Shown piece after piece: positions 6,919-9,133 of a stretch of 9,133 nucleotides of DNA; position 1 is the stretch's first letter, and each line of letters begins with the position of its first letter. The position numbers were made by a program, and so were the translations under genes. The stretch covers positions 1 through 9,133 of the forward strand of contig JAFVXN010000086.1 in NCBI GenBank assembly GCA_017501125.1, written 5' to 3'. The stretch is from Clostridia bacterium (GTDB taxonomy: Bacteria > Bacillota > Clostridia > Christensenellales > Borkfalkiaceae). The notes beneath the pieces are model-generated. The model saw nothing but the letters and a program-made list of their open reading frames with translations, was not told where the DNA came from and did not search any database.

Positions 6919-6933
6919 AACGCTAACTCCTTA

Positions 6934-7515
6934 TCAATTAACTTTCGTCATCCCGAATTCCTTTGCGTATTGTTCGATTGCCTCAGGAGACGTCACTTGC
7001 TCGTACGTTTCCATCGCCTGTGCATATTCCGTGCGCAACTGAGCGTTCCTCGCCTCTTGCGCACTAATTTTCATATTGTTGGTGTTGACGACCTGCGTCA
7101 ACGCGCAAATGCCACATACTAAACCTACGATTGCCGCCGCACAAGCACCCATAAATACTTTCGCAAAGCGGCTAAGTTGTACTCCCTCAGCCTTGTTTTC
7201 GACAGCAGCCTCCATCACGGGAGCCATTTCCATGACCGCCGCATGATTTTGCAACGTTCTATCCAACGTTTCCGCCGTGAATACGGGAGAAACAACGCGT
7301 TCTTCAACGTGTTGCATAGGCGATTGCGTCTGCGCGGGTCTTTCGGGCGCGAGAACGGACGCTCTCGTCGTATCGGAAGCGAGTTCTGCAAGTTGAGAAC
7401 GTTCTACGCTTTGCAATCTTTGAAAACGTTCTTTAATTTGCGCATTATGCTGCTCTGCCGCAACGGACGTTGCAACAGTTTTCGTCTCTTCTTTGGTATC
7501 GAAAATAGTAGCCAT
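6934..7515 (-). CDS. ftsL: FtsL-like divisome membrane protein with long cytoplasmic tail
   Basis: The gene lies between rsmH and the class B PBP, exactly where ftsL is found in dcw clusters. FtsL is a bitopic septum protein that, with FtsB/DivIC and FtsQ/DivIB, activates FtsW-FtsI. The 193 residues form a hydrophilic N-terminal part of about 115 residues (Gln/Glu/Ala/Thr/Val-rich, low complexity), one membrane helix (about 117-141, FMGACAAAIVGLVCGICAL), then a coiled-coil-like stretch (147-175) and the ending SPEAIEQYAKEFGMTKVN. That ending resembles the closing 'hA..lGM' segment of FtsL proteins. Known FtsL proteins are near 100-120 residues with short cytoplasmic tails, so the tail here is about 80-100 residues longer than usual. 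The ATG at 7515 has AAGGAG about 8 nt upstream and follows the rsmH stop by 36 nt. The identity rests on topology and position because FtsL sequences are poorly conserved. Confidence 0.75.
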   Translation of the reverse strand: MATIFDTKEETKTVATSVAAEQHNAQIKERFQRLQSVERSQLAELASDTTRASVLAPERPAQTQSPMQHVEERVVSPVFTAETLDRTLQNHAAVMEMAPVMEAAVENKAEGVQLSRFAKVFMGACAAAIVGLVCGICALTQVVNTNNMKISAQEARNAQLRTEYAQAMETYEQVTSPEAIEQYAKEFGMTKVN

Positions 7516-7551
7516 AACTTTCTCCTTCCGTTTTTCAACGTATTTCCGTCG

Positions 7552-8493
7552 TTATATCCTTTCCGCAATACGCAATTTTGCGCATTTGCTACGGGAATTT
7601 TCCAGTTGTTCTTCTTCGCGCGCCACAATCGGCTTTCGCGTGATAATCTTTATCTCCGCCTTCTTCCCACACGTACAAACGGGGAAGTTAGGAGGGCAGG
7701 TGCAAGGCGACTCCATATATTTGAACGCCTCTTTCACAATACGATCTTCCAAGGAATGGAAGGTCAAAATCGCAATTCTGCCACCTTTTTTTAATCGTTT
7801 CGTCAACGAAAGCACCAACTCGTACAAGCCATCTAACTCTCCGTTGACCTCTATCCTCAGCGCCTGGAAACTTTTTCTTTCACAGGGCGCACCGCCGTAG
7901 CGGAATTTCGCAGGGATATTGTTCTTGACGATTTCGGCAAAATCACCCGACGTCTTTAAGGGTTTTTCCGCCCTCGTCTTGACGATTGCTCGTGCGATTT
8001 GTCTTGCAAACGGCTCTTCACCGTACGTTTTTAATATATGAGCGAGTTTTTCTTCCGTATACGTATTCAAGATAATCTCTGCCGTCAAAGGGGAAGATTG
8101 ATCCATACGCATATCGAGGGGCGCGTTCGCCATCCGATACGAAAAACCTCTATCCTCGTCGTCTATTTGGTGAGAGGATATCCCGAAATCCAGCAACGCG
8201 CCGTCGATCAGGTCAACCCCTGCCTCGTCAAATACTTTTTCAAAATTTTTATAGTTGGATTTGTAGATTGCAAATCTGCCCTGATAAGGAGACAGTCTTT
8301 TCGTAGCCGCCTCGATTGCCTCGTCGTCTAAATCGGTGGCTATCAACCTACCCGACGGACCCGAGCGACGCAATATTTCGTAGGAGTGCCCTCCTCCGCC
8401 GACGGTACCGTCGTAATAGACGCCTCCATCTCGAAGCGCAAGCGCCTGCATACACTCTTCCAACATAACGGGGCGATGCGAAAACTCCAGCAT
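7552..8493 (-). CDS. rsmH: 16S rRNA (cytosine-1402-N4)-methyltransferase RsmH
   Basis: RsmH (MraW) uses S-adenosylmethionine to methylate N4 of C1402 in the decoding centre of 16S rRNA. The 313-residue length is normal. Clear family motifs are HRPVMLEEC near the start, the SAM-binding loop DGTVGGGGHS (28-37), the acidic ATDLDDEAI (52-60), LLDFGISSHQID (100-111), RGFSYR with PLDMRMD (115-131), ALRIEVNGEL (211-220) and FHSLEDR (245-251). A CTCPPNFPVCTCGKK segment near 264-278 holds two CxC pairs, a common trait of Bacillota RsmH. The start ATG is 2 nt after the mraZ stop codon, so translation is probably coupled, as usual for this gene pair. Confidence 0.98.
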   Translation of the reverse strand: MLEFSHRPVMLEECMQALALRDGGVYYDGTVGGGGHSYEILRRSGPSGRLIATDLDDEAIEAATKRLSPYQGRFAIYKSNYKNFEKVFDEAGVDLIDGALLDFGISSHQIDDEDRGFSYRMANAPLDMRMDQSSPLTAEIILNTYTEEKLAHILKTYGEEPFARQIARAIVKTRAEKPLKTSGDFAEIVKNNIPAKFRYGGAPCERKSFQALRIEVNGELDGLYELVLSLTKRLKKGGRIAILTFHSLEDRIVKEAFKYMESPCTCPPNFPVCTCGKKAEIKIITRKPIVAREEEQLENSRSKCAKLRIAERI

Positions 8494-8495
8494 TG

Positions 8496-8930
8496 TTAAA
8501 TCCCCAGTTTTTTGAATTCTTCGTCGTAATTAACGTCTTCGATAAATTGATTGAACTTATCAGCAGCCCAGATTTCAAGGCGCTTACCGCGACCAATCGT
8601 CACGACGTCCTTGGATATCCCAGCCATCGCCTTCAATCTAGAAGGCAATACGACACGTCCTTGCGCGTCCTCTTCCGCCCCGAACACAAACGCATTAAAG
8701 AGCAAGGAGCCGTAGGAAGAATCAGACATGCGCTCTTCCGCGAGTTCCTCCGTGATTTCGTCGAGCACTTCGTCAGGGAAGACGTAAATACAGCCGTTGA
8801 GCCCCCTTGCAAAAGAGTAAGTCTTTTCGCCGTGCTCACCCGTCAACGCCTTTCTAAATTTTGCAGGAATACGCAAACGGTTCTTATCGTCCAACTGATG
8901 TTCGTATATTCCTCTAAACAAGGTCGCCAT
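8496..8930 (-). CDS. mraZ: Transcriptional regulator / division cluster protein MraZ
   Basis: MraZ is a ring-forming DNA-binding protein of the SpoVT/AbrB fold that represses its own dcw operon in the species studied. The 144 residues contain the two tandem domains, each with the DxxxR-type hallmark: YEHQLDDKNRLRIPAKFR (about 9-26) and GAEEDAQGRVVLPSRL (about 84-99). The closing part (IGRGKRLEIWAADKF) is also typical. I chose ATG 8930 over an in-frame ATG at 9011 for three reasons. The protein then begins MATLFRGIYEHQ as MraZ proteins do, AAGGAGGG lies 7 nt upstream, and the longer version would begin within the -35 box and carry the -10 box in its coding sequence. It is the first gene of the operon and is followed at 2 nt by rsmH. 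Confidence 0.97.
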   Translation of the reverse strand: MATLFRGIYEHQLDDKNRLRIPAKFRKALTGEHGEKTYSFARGLNGCIYVFPDEVLDEITEELAEERMSDSSYGSLLFNAFVFGAEEDAQGRVVLPSRLKAMAGISKDVVTIGRGKRLEIWAADKFNQFIEDVNYDEEFKKLGI

Positions 8931-8982
8931 CCGCGTACCCTCCTTTGCATACTTCGCCCGTCTATACCACGAGCATACGTCC

Positions 8983-9011
8983 ATTATAAACCACTTTTGA
9001 CCCTTTGTCAA
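8983..9011 (-). promoter_or_regulatory. Consensus sigma-A promoter of the mraZ operon
   Basis: On the minus strand TTGACA (9006-9011), a spacer of exactly 17 nt and TATAAT (8983-8988) match the consensus perfectly. The start point would be near 8976, giving a 46-nt leader with the AAGGAGGG ribosome site. An unregulated promoter this strong would be unusual for division genes, which agrees with autorepression by MraZ. Confidence 0.88.
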
Positions 9012-9070
9012 GTATTTTTTAAAAAAATTTCAAAAAATAACCAAAAAATTATAATTTTCCCTCCACTTTT
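8991..9070 (-). promoter_or_regulatory. Two candidate MraZ boxes (AAAAGTGG)
   Basis: AAAAGTGG occurs on the minus strand at 8991-8998, inside the spacer of the mraZ promoter, and at 9063-9070, 72 bp upstream. MraZ sites described in Mollicutes have the core AAAGTG(G/T) in direct repeats upstream of mraZ. Known sites are usually clustered every 8-10 bp, whereas here the two copies are far apart, so this is suggestive only. Confidence 0.4.
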
Positions 9071-9095
9071 CGCCATTTGGAATTTTTATTGACCA

Positions 9096-9109
9096 CGAAC
9101 ATTTGTTCG
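9096..9109. promoter_or_regulatory. LexA (Gram-positive SOS box) match
   Basis: CGAACATTTGTTCG fits the Bacillus-type LexA/DinR site CGAAC-N4-GTTCG with no mismatch, and one flanking A/T pair extends the palindrome to 16 bp. It lies about 85 bp upstream of the mraZ -35 box. On the plus strand a TTGACC (9089-9094) and a TATAAT (9117-9122) bracket it, but with a 22-nt spacer. It more likely controls a divergent gene just beyond the right edge than mraZ itself. Confidence 0.65.
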
Positions 9110-9133
9110 TATTTTTTATAATTGATTTCTCTC

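Noticed and set aside
8496..9011. Longer 171-residue mraZ starting at 9011
   Set aside because: It would contain the consensus promoter and ribosome site within its coding sequence, and the added residues do not look like MraZ.
9089..9122. Confident plus-strand promoter around the LexA-like site
   Set aside because: TTGACC and TATAAT are present but 22 nt apart, outside the usual 16-18 nt. The downstream gene is outside the window, so I do not list it as a promoter.

Overview
The window reads as a chromosomal segment of a low-to-mid GC Bacillota (Firmicutes), most likely an uncultured gut-type Clostridia. The reasons are strong AGGAGG-type ribosome sites, near-perfect sigma-A promoters (TTGACA-17-TATAAT twice), a Gram-positive LexA-type palindrome, an mraZ-rsmH-ftsL-transpeptidase gene order, and a secreted protein with Listeria/Bacteroides (InlB B) type repeats. 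This taxonomic call is inference. All recognised genes lie on the minus strand, so they are transcribed from right to left.

Right part (about 5170-9133): the head of a division and cell wall (dcw) operon. It runs from a LexA-like palindrome and a consensus promoter with MraZ-like boxes into mraZ, rsmH, an ftsL-like gene and a class B penicillin-binding protein of the FtsI/SpoVD type. The transpeptidase gene is broken as written. It has a +1 frame change at a run of six A's before the KTG motif, and there is no ATG/GTG/TTG at the position its ribosome site predicts (the codon there is ATC). The usual next genes of the cluster (murE/murF, mraY, murD, ftsW, murG) do not follow.

Middle part (about 1441-5168): a separate unit with its own consensus promoter. 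It encodes a cytoplasmic GH127-family (beta-L-arabinofuranosidase-like) enzyme, then a 12-bp hairpin, then adenine deaminase (ade). The two enzymes look metabolically unrelated: one releases sugar from plant-type glycans, the other salvages purine.

Left part (1-1440): an AT-rich intergenic region of about 270 bp with overlapping inverted repeats and a plausible promoter, then the start of a secreted InlB-B-repeat protein that runs off the left edge with at least four repeat units visible.

I see no CRISPR array, tRNA, rRNA, transposase or defence system. The most interesting points are the damaged transpeptidase gene, the LexA-like site beside the division operon, the unusually long FtsL-like protein and the competing hairpins after ade.
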